From contig OZ038423.1 of assembly GCA_964036155.1 (NCBI GenBank), positions 59,597,249 through 59,661,248 of the forward strand: a DNA stretch of 64,000 nt. The letters are read 5' to 3'. A program made the position numbers and the translations under genes. Numbering within the stretch: the stretch's first letter is position 1; every line of letters starts with the position of its first letter. This document shows positions 48,090-59,815 of the stretch, piece by piece. Source of the stretch: Diploscapter coronatus (lineage: Eukaryota > Nematoda > Chromadorea > Rhabditida > Rhabditidae). Under the pieces are notes generated by a model. That model was not told the origin of the DNA, made no database searches, and saw only the letters and a list, made by a program, of their open reading frames with translations.

Positions 48090-51000
48090 ATGGCTGACGG
48101 TTTTCAGGAGCGAAACGCTGAAGTAGGAAGTTTCAAAATTTTATGAAAATAAATAAATTTTCTTGAAAGCCTGAAAATAACATCTTTAGCAATATATAAA
48201 ATGATAACATTTTAAAAAATAAAAATATTTTTAAAAATTTAGGGATTCGTCGACATTTCGCCCTCTGCCGTGCCCCATGCTATTCGAATCGTCGATGTGG
48301 TTGAAGACGGAGAGCACTCGTTCGAGTTGAACATTCAGGTGCGGGATTTAAGAAAATTAGGAATTTAACAACTCGATTAAAAATTTTGAGTTTTATTTTA
48401 TTCATTTCAAATAATAAAGAATATGATTTCAGGCCCTGGAGCAGGTTCTGTTGGATCCGTCAGTGGCTGATAAGAAAGTAATTAAATTTTAATTTACTTT
48501 TTCTGAAATAGAAATATTTCTTTTGTGGTTTTTTCAGAAAGATAACCTCTAAAAGCGACTATTTTATCTGCCGGATTCGTTATGAATTAGAAGAAAATTT
48601 TTTTAAAGCTATTCTTTTTTAGGTTTCCGTAATTGGCGTTGCGGGTGCGTACCGCAAAGGCAAGAGCTTTCTGCTCAACTTTTTCCTGCGCTACCTGACC
48701 TGGAAGAGCGAGCATGATTGTAAGTTGTTTAAATTTAAATAAACATAAATTCAGCCCATACCACATTGTCGTCGTTTAAATCTAGTTTTAAAAATTAAAT
48801 AAAAAATGCAGAGATAAAATAATATTAAATAAAAATATATTTTAAGCAAGTACTCACCAGTCGTCCGATGGTGATTGGATGGCCCCTAACGAGCCGTTGC
48901 GTGGCTTCTCCTGGAGAGGAGGCAGCGAGCGCGAAACGAACGGCATCCTCATCTGGAGCAAACCGTTCATCGTCAAGAATCGGGCTGGGGAACAGGTTAG
49001 CGCGTAATTTTGATTGGAGATATTAGCTAAAATTCGAATTTCTTTGAAAATAAGCGTACTGATAGCTAAGAACGCTGTTTTAAAATATGCTTTTTATTAT
49101 TTTTAAAAACGTACTGATTGGAAAGTCGTTGTTGTTGAAAGTTAAATAATCGACTTCTTGTAGGTGGCCGTGATTCTGATGGACACGCAGGGCTCATTCG
49201 ACTCTCAGTCCACTGTCAAGGACTGCGCCACAATTTTCGCTCTATCTACCATGATTTCGTCGGTTCAGGTGGGAGTTTATGCTATTGTGCTAAACTCTAT
49301 CATTTTATGATAATTTCTAAGTAGGAGTATTTTTTCCTAAAAATCTGCTAATTTTAGTATATTATTTGTAATTATATTCTAATTTCTACAGCAATCTTTA
49401 AATTTTTGACTTTTAGATCTACAACCTGTCCCAAAACATCCAGGAAGATGATCTCCAGCATTTGCATTTGTTCACGGACTACGGTCGATTGGCGATGGAA
49501 TCGTCTGATAGTGACGCTAAGCCTTTCCAGGTATTTTAGTTGATTTAAAAAATTTTATTATTATTTTTTTGATTCTAGTCCCTCCAATTTCTGGTGCGCG
49601 ATTGGTCGTTCCCTTATGAGGCGGAATTCGGCTTGGAGGGCGGTCAGACGATTCTGGACAAGAGGCTGCAGGTAGTTAACTTTTAATTACCCCAATTAAA
49701 TTAGACATTTAATTCCCCTTTTAATAATTATCCTAATTAAGATTTCTGATAAGCAACACCCCGAGCTTCAGCAACTGAGAAAGTATATTCACTCCTGCTT
49801 CGGGGACATTTCCTGTTTCCTGGTAAGCTTTTTTAGGTTTTTAAATATCCGAATTTCATCTGGGTGCGTTCATACTTTTGAAATCGTCAGTGTCAAAGTA
49901 AAGAAATAGTATGAAAAAGGGAGAGGGGAAAAGGTAGTGTCGACACAAGTGTTAAATTTAGGCGAATCGTGTCAAAGTTTCTTGACATCGAACGGTTTTG
50001 ACCTCAAATTTCACGACCTTTTGCCACTTTGCGAGATCCATTGTACTTCTCTCGCATTTATGCTTGCTATTTTTTGACATTTGACATTGACACGATGTCA
50101 AAAAGTATGAACGCACCCTATATCCTTTTTTTAAGTCTGGGATTTCATGTATCCATTTTCAGATGCCTCATCCTGGTCTGAAAGTCGCTACCAATCCTCA
50201 CTTTGATGGTCGAATGCATGGTTAGTTTTTCAGCTCCATTTATTTTTAAGCCCCGCCCCTTTTCAGATATCGAGCCCTCGTTCCAGGAAATGCTGCGCGT
50301 CCTCGTGCCCAGACTGATGGACTCCTCGAATCTGGTGATGAAGGAGATCAACGGCCAGAAGATCACCTGCAGAGAGCTCGTCGAATACTTCAAGGTTAGG
50401 CGAGTGGACAGTGTGGAGTCGACATTTTTTGGCAAAAATGAAAATTATAAAATTTTATTTTTCTGCAAAAATAAAGAACAAAATTTAGGAAAATGGATAA
50501 GTGAATAAGAAACATGATTTTATTTTTGACAAAAAATTCCAAAAACGTTTTCAGGCCTACATCAAAATCTTCCAAGGCCAAGATCTTCCGGAGCCCAAGT
50601 CCATGCTATTGGCTACTGCAGAGGCCAACAATTTTGCCGCGGTCGCTAAGGCAAAGGCCGTTTATCAGGTAAAATTCTTATTTTATTTTTAAATTTATTT
50701 TTTTTACTTTCAGAGGATGATGGAGGAAGTTTGCGGTGGCGAGACTCCGTACATGAGCACTGCTGAGTTGAACGATGAGCACGAGAAATGCAAGGTTCGA
50801 ATATTACTATTTTTTTAAAATTAGTTAAATTTTTTTCAGAATGAAGCCGTTCGTGAATTCCGAAACACGAGAAAGCTGGGCGGAGTCGAGTTCAGCATCC
50901 AATTCTTGGATAAACTCGAGAGCGATTTGGCGGTAAAATTATTATTTTTTTTTTTAATTTAAGGAAGTACCCTTTTAAAAATTGTTGAATCTACCTCTCT

Positions 51001-52214
51001 TTCAAAACATTTTGAGGGTACCCTTTTCAAATACTTATCAAATCACCCCCTATTTTAGGACTCGTACGAACACTTCCTGAAGGTGAACAACGGCAAGAAT
51101 CTGTTCAAGTCGATGCGCACGCCGGGTAAAATTTTTTGAGAATTTGATCCTGGACTATAAAATTACACTTTTGATTTCTAGGAGTGAAAGAACAAAATTT
51201 ATTAATTTTATTTCAGCCGTCCTCGTCTCGTTGATGATTGGCGACTACATTTTCCAGGAATTCTTCCAGATGCTCGGATTGAATGGAATTGCGGGTACAT
51301 ATTTTTTTAATTTTCAAGAAATTCTTAATTTTAGTCTTTTATTTTTATACGAGAAATTAGATTTATTTTTCAAATTTCATTAGTATTATTTTTAAAAAAG
51401 CTCACATGAAAGAAATTAGTTAAAAAGTAGCATATTTACTTTATGTATTTGTTTTTATTATTTAAATTGAATTCTTTTAATTTGCAGGAATTTTCTCTTC
51501 GATTCTCGTCATTGTCATTGGCGCTCTGTCGGTTTGGGCCTATTCGCGATATTCGGGCAGTTTGAGGGAGGTCGCCAGTTGGGTAAATTTTCTAACTGCT
51601 TAGTGTTTTTTTTTAATTATTAATTTTTAAACTTTTCCAGTTGAAAAGATGATAAATTTAGATCGACGACGCTGTGACGTATGTCTGGACGAATTTCATT
51701 TCTCCAAACGCGGGAAATATGGGCGCATTGGGAGGCGCAATTCAACTTCAGGACAGGATAGAAAATGCTACCTCGGGTAATTTTTAAAATTCAAATTAAA
51801 ATCATACCTAGGCGACTTTCAGTCATAGACGTTTTAGGGGACGGGGGTACAAAAGTAAAATGAATAAATACAAGGGTGCGCATCGAGATTTAGCGAAATA
51901 TTTTGACTTGAGGGGGTACGCTCGAACGATCTAGCTTTATCTTAAGATTATCAGTATTTTAGACTTAGGGACTAATAGCAATTCAATCCTGAAATTGATT
52001 CAAATGATAGGATTCACGATGTTTTAAACTTGTAGTTAACTTTAAAACGGAGTTTAAAATCAACTTTAAAAAATTGAAGGTTCAATAGTTTTTAAATCTG
52101 AATATTTAAACATTTAAAATTTTAGGTTCGTCCCAGAAAAGAGCTGGAGGCAATACGTCGGCCAGTTCGAGTAATCCATCCTATTCCACAGGCAGGAAAG
52201 TGAAAAATTACTAG
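48090..52214 (+). CDS. atlastin, ER membrane-fusion GTPase
   Basis: Nineteen exons all join in phase to give 576 residues (human ATL1 has 558). GTPase motifs: G1 [15 protein letters not shown], switch I region [16 protein letters not shown]3 [11 protein letters not shown]4 [16 protein letters not shown]. The middle domain is a three-helix bundle ([30 protein letters not shown]). A transmembrane hairpin follows: [20 protein letters not shown] and [20 protein letters not shown]. The cytosolic tail has an amphipathic-type helix and a Ser-rich end. Atlastin tethers and fuses ER tubules by GTP-driven dimerisation; the C. elegans orthologue is atln-1. Intron 9 carries a MITE. A candidate alternative last exon lies at about 53736. 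Confidence 0.97.
49862..50118. mobile_element. MITE-like inverted-repeat element in atlastin intron 9
   Basis: The left end GGGTGCGTTCATACTTTTGA and the complement of the right end, GGGTGCGTTCATACTTTTTG, begin inverted repeats of about 38 bp that continue through TGTCAA-rich sequence. About 257 bp, noncoding. No clear target duplication. It contains one GAAATAGTATGAAAA motif. Confidence 0.75.
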
Positions 52215-53590
52215 ATTCCACCCCAAATTCCGGGGTAACCTTGATTTTCTTTTCAAAAATTTCTGTAGATACCCCACTCAATTTTCCTAGCAATATGTAC
52301 GGATACCTTATCCCCCTTACCCATTATTATTTTGGTGCAGACTTTTCGTAGACTTATTACTGTACCAAACGAGAATTTTTAGTTTAACTTCCAGAAATTT
52401 TAGGCTCATTTGTAAAATTCACCTCTCGATTAGAAAAACCTCCTTTCAAAGGGTGAATTTAATAAATGAGTGGAAATTTTTGTTAGTTTTTTCGGCTTGT
52501 TGTAAAAACCATACACTAGCAAAATAGGGATAAGAGTAGGAACTCGGTAGGTTAGGCTAACTTTTCTAGAAATACTCTGCACACATGATGCTCATCATTT
52601 TGAGACCAAGCATAGCCTACCTTTCCCTACCCCTTCTCTTGTATACAGTCATCGAGATTTTAAAAGTGCACGGTTTTTTATAAGAAGTCGTTTTTCAATC
52701 GAGGATTTTCTGAATCCATTCGTCACACACATATGAGTAATTTGACGTTTCAGTCAATTATGGATTTTTTGAAATTATGCTTTTTGTCGTAAGCTTACTC
52801 GTTCTGGTTCCACACATACATCTTTTTCGATGCACTTTTAGTCGTCTTTTTCCATATTCAGGTTTTTCTATGATTGTCCTTGAAAAAGTCTTCTATAAAA
52901 TGCTATTTTTATTTAGTTTTATTTGAAAAATATAAGGTATGGTCTATATTTCCTAAGAAAAATGATATTATTTTATTCCATATTTATGAGATCAAAAATC
53001 CTAGAGAATTTCGTATTTGACAGATTTTTTCAGTAAGAAGTGAATTTTGATGGCCAAACAGAATAAATTTTGAAGAAAGAAAATAATAGTTCAATTGGAC
53101 TTGATTCGTTTTCAGTTTTTCAGCGTGCTAAAAGACTGAGAAACTTTTGTGAAGACACCTTCGAAAGATTACCCTCCCTGAGGGCTCCAGATTGAAAAAG
53201 CTGAAAATCCTATTTTACGTTTAGGAATTTTTCTTTCGAAAATTTCTAAAGTGCGGTAAAATTTAATGTTAGAATGAAGCTTAGAATACGTAGAATGTCT
53301 GAGGTTTTTGGAGTCATTTGGAAACATTTCAAGTTAGAGATACAAAACTGTAAAGAAAATTATGACGGGTAGGTCGCAGAGCAATCTTGACTTAAGTCCT
53401 CCCTAGGTTTGCACGTTCTTAAGCACCCGGTAAAGTGACTGACATCATCATTTCATCTACTGCTGTTGTGCCTGCTTAATGATCTTTCAAGTCTGATCAG
53501 CACAACATAAGTTTATGAAATTCAGAACTTTCATTTTTCCACAATCTAGATCCGTTCAATTCTACTTCATTCATACTTGCTAGACTCTAG
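52215..53590. other. 3' region of atlastin / intergenic
   Basis: A+T-rich. Holds one copy of the dispersed GGTAGGTCGC...CCTAGG repeat at 53367-53408. No coding exon seen. Confidence 0.4.
53367..53408 (+). repeat. dispersed repeat, GGTAGGTC...CCTAGG family, copy 3
   Basis: Reads GGGTAGGTCGCAGAG then TCCTCCCTAGG, matching the copies at 19402-19445 and 28429-28473 at both ends. Confidence 0.45.
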
Positions 53591-53726
53591 CAGAGGTGGG
53601 CCGAGAGTCCCGGTCCCGAATTTGGAAGTTTCGATCTTTTTGGCGATCCCGATTCCGGTGGTTCGAGAAATTTTTGTCTCGATCCCGATTTTTTTTTTTA
53701 AAAGTCACTCCCGGCCCACCCCTTGT
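53591..53726. mobile_element. GC-rich MITE-like element, same family as 20016-20095
   Basis: Left end CAGAGGTGGGCCGAGAGT; right-end complement CAAGGGGTGGGCCGGGAGT. The interior has CCCGGTCCCG and CGATCCCGATT as in the 80-bp element. No clear target duplication, so it is probably older. It lies directly upstream of a candidate exon. Confidence 0.6.
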
Positions 53727-53735
53727 TCGCACAGC

Positions 53736-53851
53736 CATACAGGCTCTGGACGACAATTCCTCCCAGACAGACAACCAGCTGATATCGAATACAACTCCTG
53801 CTATTTGCAGTTCAAGACGCTCAGTTCCTACAACCACAAGGCTGCACAGTC
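53736..53851 (+). other. possible alternative last exon of atlastin
   Basis: An acceptor (TTCGCACAG) is followed by an open stretch beginning AIQALDDNSSQTDNQLISNT, which would join atlastin exon 18 exactly in phase in place of exon 19. A GTATG donor closes it, and a further candidate exon begins after GATTTCAG near 54130. The composition is hydrophilic Ser/Thr/Gln-rich, like an atlastin tail. The acceptor lies about ten bases past the right end of a MITE. There is no proof of transcription. Confidence 0.3.
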
Positions 53852-53949
53852 GTATGTTGTTTTTTATTTAATTCTGGGGTGTGTCCAGTCCAGTGCGAAA
53901 TTACTATTTTGCCGATCAGCACTAGTTTATTTGCACTGTTAATATTTCT

Positions 53950-55035
53950 GATCTTACCCATCAATTTCATAGCTTTTATTGGTGTCATGATTTATAATAA
54001 AATGACCCATTTTCCAAATATTCTAACCTGAGATTGGTTAATTTCGAAGATAACTTTGACTTTACTACTTTACTACCGTCTATCTATAATTTTATCTCTG
54101 AAAAGCGAGTGAAATTCCTTGATTTCAGTTGAGTGCAATCAAGAACGCGACAAGGAGTGGAATGGAATACGATTCCTCTTCTGCTTCAGCCATTTGATAA
54201 CGATGAAACAATGCATTGGTATTCTCAATAAATAACCAACTAAAAATAAGAGTTTCATCGATTTCATATTGTGACACCATGTAATGTCAGACAAAAATAT
54301 ATAGAAAATTGTTAGAGATCGATTTGTCAGAAAAGAAGAAATGGTGTGATAGTAGAAATCTAACTGAGATACATATGTGTTGAACTAATCATAATTGAAA
54401 TGAGACAGACTACAAATTATGGGTTTTATGATGAGAATTCTTACGAACCTTTGGATCTTACTTTATAAGGCTTAGTTCATAGTTCGTGGGCTTTCTTGGA
54501 AAATAGTATGACTCAGACACAAAGCCCGCGAACCACGTCCTTCAATCCGCTGTGAGGAAGAACATTTGTTGCACTCTGTAGATTTCTAATTTTCGATTTT
54601 CCACTTGAAATATGCGTTGATTTCTTTACATAGGGAATTCGTGTGATTTAGTTGGTTTCAAGTAATCAAGCTTTAGCACGATTTCTGTTTCATCAATTGT
54701 ATTTGGTGAAGAAAGTTATGCCAGCTAGATTAGTCATTCACAATAATCCTTACAAATTGAAAACATTTCTCTTAATAACTATAAAGCTTACAACTAATTG
54801 AGATGCAGTAATCTAAGCTATGACAGAATGAGTTCCTAATAAGTATATTTCGTCATTCCTATCGAAAACTATTTCAAAGAATACTTATTTCAGTTGTAAC
54901 TATTTCTCATCACTTTTGAATGTCTTCGAGGGTTGTCTGTATCATGTTTATTGGAATATTTAACAATAGTCGAATAAAGATAAAATTCATAAAATATAGT
55001 ATACCGAATAAAAGGGTACATGGTATTAAACTGCA
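53950..55035. other. intergenic
   Basis: A+T-rich 3' flank of the Hsp70-Kelch gene. Possible terminal exon sequence of the atlastin variant near 54130-54230, with an AATAAATAA at about 54226. Otherwise nothing recognised. Confidence 0.4.
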
Positions 55036-58000
55036 TTATTCCAAGTTTAGTGTTCCGACTTCTCGCCATCTATTTGTTTGTGGATCGTATTCCTCGATTG
55101 AATTACAAAGATTTCCAGAGTTTTGAAATCTAAGTTAACAAATATTTCGTATAAAGATATGCCAAATCTCAGCTCACCCTCCGATTGCATACAATTTCCC
55201 GTTAGCGACAATGAGCGAATGAGCCTTTCTTCCATAATTCATATCAGCGATCTCAGAAATTCGACTGTCAACTGGAGCTGAGGGGTCGAAACACAGACAG
55301 GATTTTAATGTTAATATCCTTAATCTCGCTTCACCTCTACTATATTTATAATCATAACTAAATACATAATTATACATTATTTATCATACAACATTAACGA
55401 CCTCACTCCTCCAGCTATGTAAATGTTTCCATTTAACGATGCAACTTCGAAACAAATTAGTCTTTCTGGAATCTCTCCAATTTCAACCCATTCTCGCTCA
55501 TCATCTGATAATCGGTATATCTTTCTATTATCAATAACTGAATATTCATAATTACAATAATGAATATGCTATAATGTGACCGTATAAAATTCCATCGCAT
55601 GCTATTGTTTGAGCCAATCTAATTGGAAGAGGAAAAGCAGGTCCTGATTGCCATTTTCCATCTATTAAAACCTGAATAGATTATTTAATGGACTTTCATT
55701 CGATCTTCTTACATCAACACGATTCGTATCTTTCTCTGTTTTAGGATCCTCTCCACCCAAATAATATAATTTCTCTTTGAAATAAGCCACAGATGCACAT
55801 TTACGCCATTCAGGAGGATCTGGCCCTGTAAAATTCTTTGAATCAATCATTCATGGATTTGTTGACCAGACCTCTTGAAATTTGTCGAATATTCAAATCA
55901 TATATTTCAAATGATTTATTTGCACCATCAATTCCAAAAATCTGAAACCTAAGAAATTAGTCAAAATAACGAACATAGGGAGTTTACTTTATTCTGTGTA
56001 GTTGCTACTTCATAGGTAGAATAATTTCTATAAAACTTGGCAATATTTTCGGCAGAATAATTCCGCGAGTCAAACAGACAAATTCTTCTCTCCCAACTAT
56101 CATTCTTATTCTTATAATCCACTAAAAATTTCAAGTAAAACGAATTCATTACCTTTTATAACATTTTACTTACGATAGACCAGAGTTTTATTTTCATTGA
56201 CTTTTAAAGAACTATCAAACTCCTGTCTTAATGCATCTATAGAACTGTTAATCAAAGGCAATGGATTTCCTTTCTAAATATTTAATTATTTTCTTTTGAA
56301 AATATCTTCATACTTCAATGGCATTAGCAACAATTGCTGCTCCGTAAGCAACGGCTTCGTCTGGATTTATATCGAATTGAATTTTGGAATTACGAAATTT
56401 GTTCTTTATATTCTGTTCAATTTTGGGTATTCTTGTCGATCCGCCAACCAAAATCTAATTATTAAAAATAAATTAGATTTTGAGATTTATATTTATAATT
56501 TTTACCACATGATCTATTTTCTCTGGTGTTAGCTGTTCCATATTCAAAGCTCGATCAACGAATGTCATCGCTCTTTCAAATAAGTCGCTGCACAATTCAT
56601 TGAATTTCTCCTTGGTTAATCTGACATTAATTTCGAGATCATCGTTTATATCCAGCTAAATTATAAAATAATAATAATCTTATTAAATTACTATTCTTAC
56701 ATGAACATTAACAGGATGTTGCGAGAATGACAACGATTCTTTTGCTTCTCGGCACTCAATTCTCAATCTCTTTAGTAGTTTAGGTTTTTTGTAAATATCA
56801 AAATCTGGAGATGATTTTTTGAATTCATCAATCACGAATTTCATAATTCGACTATCCAAGTCTTGTCCTCCTAAATTTGGTATTTATGATTTACATTTAC
56901 AAAACCAAAAATCAACCTAAATGAGCATCGCCAGTAATGGCCTTAACTTCGAAATTTTTGTTCTTAATTTCAGCAATGCTTATGTCGAGGGTACCTTAGA
57001 TTAAAACTATTTTAGAATTTCAAAATTAAAAAAAAATCTTAAAACCTCCTCCAAGATCAAAAACAAGAAGTTTCGAGTTTCCTAATTTCTTCTTCTCATT
57101 ATAAGCTATGGCAGCAGCCGTAGGTTCTTGCAACAAACACTTCAATTTCAGCCCGGCTAATTCAATTGCTTTCTTGGTTGCCGCGATTTGGTCAGGATGG
57201 AACATTGCTGGTACAGTAACAACCGCTTCTGTCACTTTTTGGCCATTGTATTTCTGAAAATGGAGAAAATAAAGAATTGTGTATGATAAGAATGTAAAAG
57301 AATAACATTTAGAGTGTAGAACAAGAAACTTTAGCTTTCGTAATTTGTACGGTAAATATTATCTACGTTTCTATTTTGCAACATTTTCTCAAACTAAAAG
57401 AAAACTTACTTCTGCACGAGCTTTCAAACTCTTCAAAATCTCGGCGGAAACTTCTTCTGGTCGGACAAATCTTTCATTTCGAGTTCCTTTATTCAAAATA
57501 TATCCAGCACAATTCTAAATTTCTTGATTAATTTGGCTAAAAATGAATTTTTCTACATTTTTGGTGACTGCATTGAATGTCCATAATTGACGATCTTCAG
57601 CAATGGGCAAATCAACCAGAAATTTCCAGCCGATCAAACGTTTTGAATCTAAAAATTCTTAGTTTCAGAAAAATCAGACATATTCCAAAAGTTGTATTAT
57701 CGTATTAGTACAATTTACGAGTTCTTTGAGATTTTTGAGCTCAATTATGAGTAACACTGACAGGTTAACGATATGTGGATGCAAACACAACAGTTTGTAC
57801 CGAGTTGCCCTAGAATTATCTAAACTTGCCATAAAGAATATTCGCCATGTCGGTGTCACACTTCAAAGCTGGATTTCCAACCAGAGTCTCGCCATTGTTA
57901 AATGCCACTACTGAAGGAATTGTTCGCTTGCCTAAAATTTTAGAATATTCTTAGAAAATAATAAAAACCGACCATCGTCAGAAATAATTACAACAGGATT

Positions 58001-58063
58001 TCCGTTTACAATTACAGAAACGCACGAATATGTCGTTCCCAAGTCGATGCCGATATAGACCAT
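55036..58063 (-). CDS. Hsp70 ATPase domain fused to Kelch propeller
   Basis: Seventeen exons join in phase into 682 residues. Residues 1-379 (exons 1-9) are a complete Hsp70 nucleotide-binding domain: [11 protein letters not shown] (phosphate 1), [51 protein letters not shown] (phosphate 2), [14 protein letters not shown] (adenosine) and [18 protein letters not shown]. The usual linker and substrate-binding domain are absent. Residues 380-457 are unique, Asn/Tyr-rich ([20 protein letters not shown]). Residues 458-682 are Kelch repeats with the GG doublets LYYLGG, IYIAGG, LYAIGG and the last blade [18 protein letters not shown]. About four full blades and one partial are seen, fewer than the usual six. 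Exon 2 ends in a GC donor (GCAAGT at 57824-57829) and one intron is only 31 nt (55525-55555). Inference: an ATP-switched protein that recognises partners through the propeller. Joining within single exon chains and the absence of any stop or second start at the junction argue against two genes. Confidence 0.88.
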
Positions 58064-59815
58064 TTTTATTCTTTAATTTTTTAAAATAAAAAGTTTGTAT
58101 TGATTTAGAAAATAAATCATATATTCATGCGTAAGTGAATAAAAAATCAATAATCACTAGGAGCAAGAAGGCAAGCTTTCATTGAATGAGAATTGATAAG
58201 AGAATAGTACTTCGAATATTTTGTGAGGAGAAATTTTATCACAAAAGGAATAATTTTGGCAAATGATTAGGAATAAACAAATAAAGGAATTTTTGATTGG
58301 TTGAACAATAATCTGCTCAATTTCGAATGCCATCTCGCATTCAAAAGAAATAAGCTCAGAAGGAAGAGAGAGTAAGAAGCTTTAATGAATATTAAAAGCA
58401 GGGCTGTTTGAAAATTGAACTTTAACTTAAATCGGAATATGAAAATGAGGAGAAATGAATATTGAAAAGTAAACAGAACTTTTCTTCTTAAAATAATTAT
58501 TTCGAAGTGAATGTAATCCTATTTAGGCGACATGTCAAGTTGAGATTCCGTTTCGAAAATATCCAAATTGAAGCTGAAAGTAAGTGAGGAATAAAAGGAA
58601 AAATGATCATTCATGGAAGACGAGAATTGAGAACTGAACGAGAAGGGTAAAGAATTTGATAAGTGGATCTTTGGGTCACTTACTCGGTATTTTCTGTATC
58701 TTTTCATGCACTATTTCTCCCTTTCCTCGCTCTCCAACGCGACATTCTGTCATTTCGTAATTTACAGGTTGCCCTTTCATGCTTAAAATGATGAAAAATA
58801 AAATGCAGTCACTAATATAAAATATCGACAACGAAGACCAGTCTTTTAGAGTTTCGCTGTTATTTTCTGGATTGCAACACATACACATGCTTTGGCTTAT
58901 CTTAAGCTCATCATAGTCTCTCTACGTAAGTGTCTTTGCATATGAGATGCGATCCAATGGTCAGAGTCTTCTTCTCTCTCCTTCCTTTAGAACTTCCAAG
59001 CTTCATCCTTTCCCAGGAAAGGCAATCTATTTTTCTTTTCCATCTCTTTTATTCCTTTGTTCTTTCCTTATCTTTTCTTCACATTCTGCTCACTTTCGAA
59101 TTCAATTGAACTATGCGCGGGGCTAAAAGCACCACGCATTTGCACACATTTTTGGAAGCTTTTAAGATATACGTTTCAGAAATCTTCCCACTTTCTTAAA
59201 ACTTTAGAAAATTTCAAGAAACTTTCCAAAATTCACTTTAATTATCTTCTCTAATTTGGAAGTTTTATAAAGCTCCTTGAAATTTGTCATATTTTGATCG
59301 TTGAGACTTTATGAAATTTTTATTTTTATTCATTTTTTAGAAAAGAAAAAGTTCTTAAATTTCAGGTCGAATTTACAAATTCCGGGTCAAAATTCGAGAA
59401 AATGCGAAATCCCACCCTCTAAATTCAATCATGCAACGGGGATAATTTAATATTTCTGCGGTGGATTTTGGAGATCCGATTTCTGACATTTTTGGGATGG
59501 AAAACATGCCGCTGGCCGACTTTATTCAGGTATTTTAAATATCGATTTTTTAAATTAAAAAAAATATCTTTCATAATTCTTTTCTTACTTAAAATTTCTA
59601 TTTCTACTTCAATTTTGCCACATTTTAATCCCAAATTTAGATTTATTTGTCTTTATTCTACTAGAAATTTGATTTTATCTTCTTTTAAATATTACTTTAT
59701 TTTATATTATTATTTTTATTTTCAATTCGGTTCAAATTATTTATTTTTCATACCTCGTGAAAACCGGCTCATAGTTTACAAAATGACATTTAAAAATCAT
59801 ATCGTAGATGGAAGA
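58064..59815. other. intergenic / Hsp70-Kelch upstream region
   Basis: A+T-rich. I looked for arrays of GAA/TTC heat-shock elements near the start and found none convincing. A CTATTTCTC motif lies near 58710. Some plus-strand frames around 59468-59899 have no splice or domain support. Confidence 0.4.

Noticed and set aside
53577..53942. 121-codon plus-strand frame
   Set aside because: Most of it translates the GC-rich MITE; only the part after about 53736 could be an exon, and in a different frame.
58064..58600. Possible heat-shock elements upstream of the Hsp70-Kelch gene
   Set aside because: Only isolated TTCGAA words are present; no array of three inverted GAA units was found.
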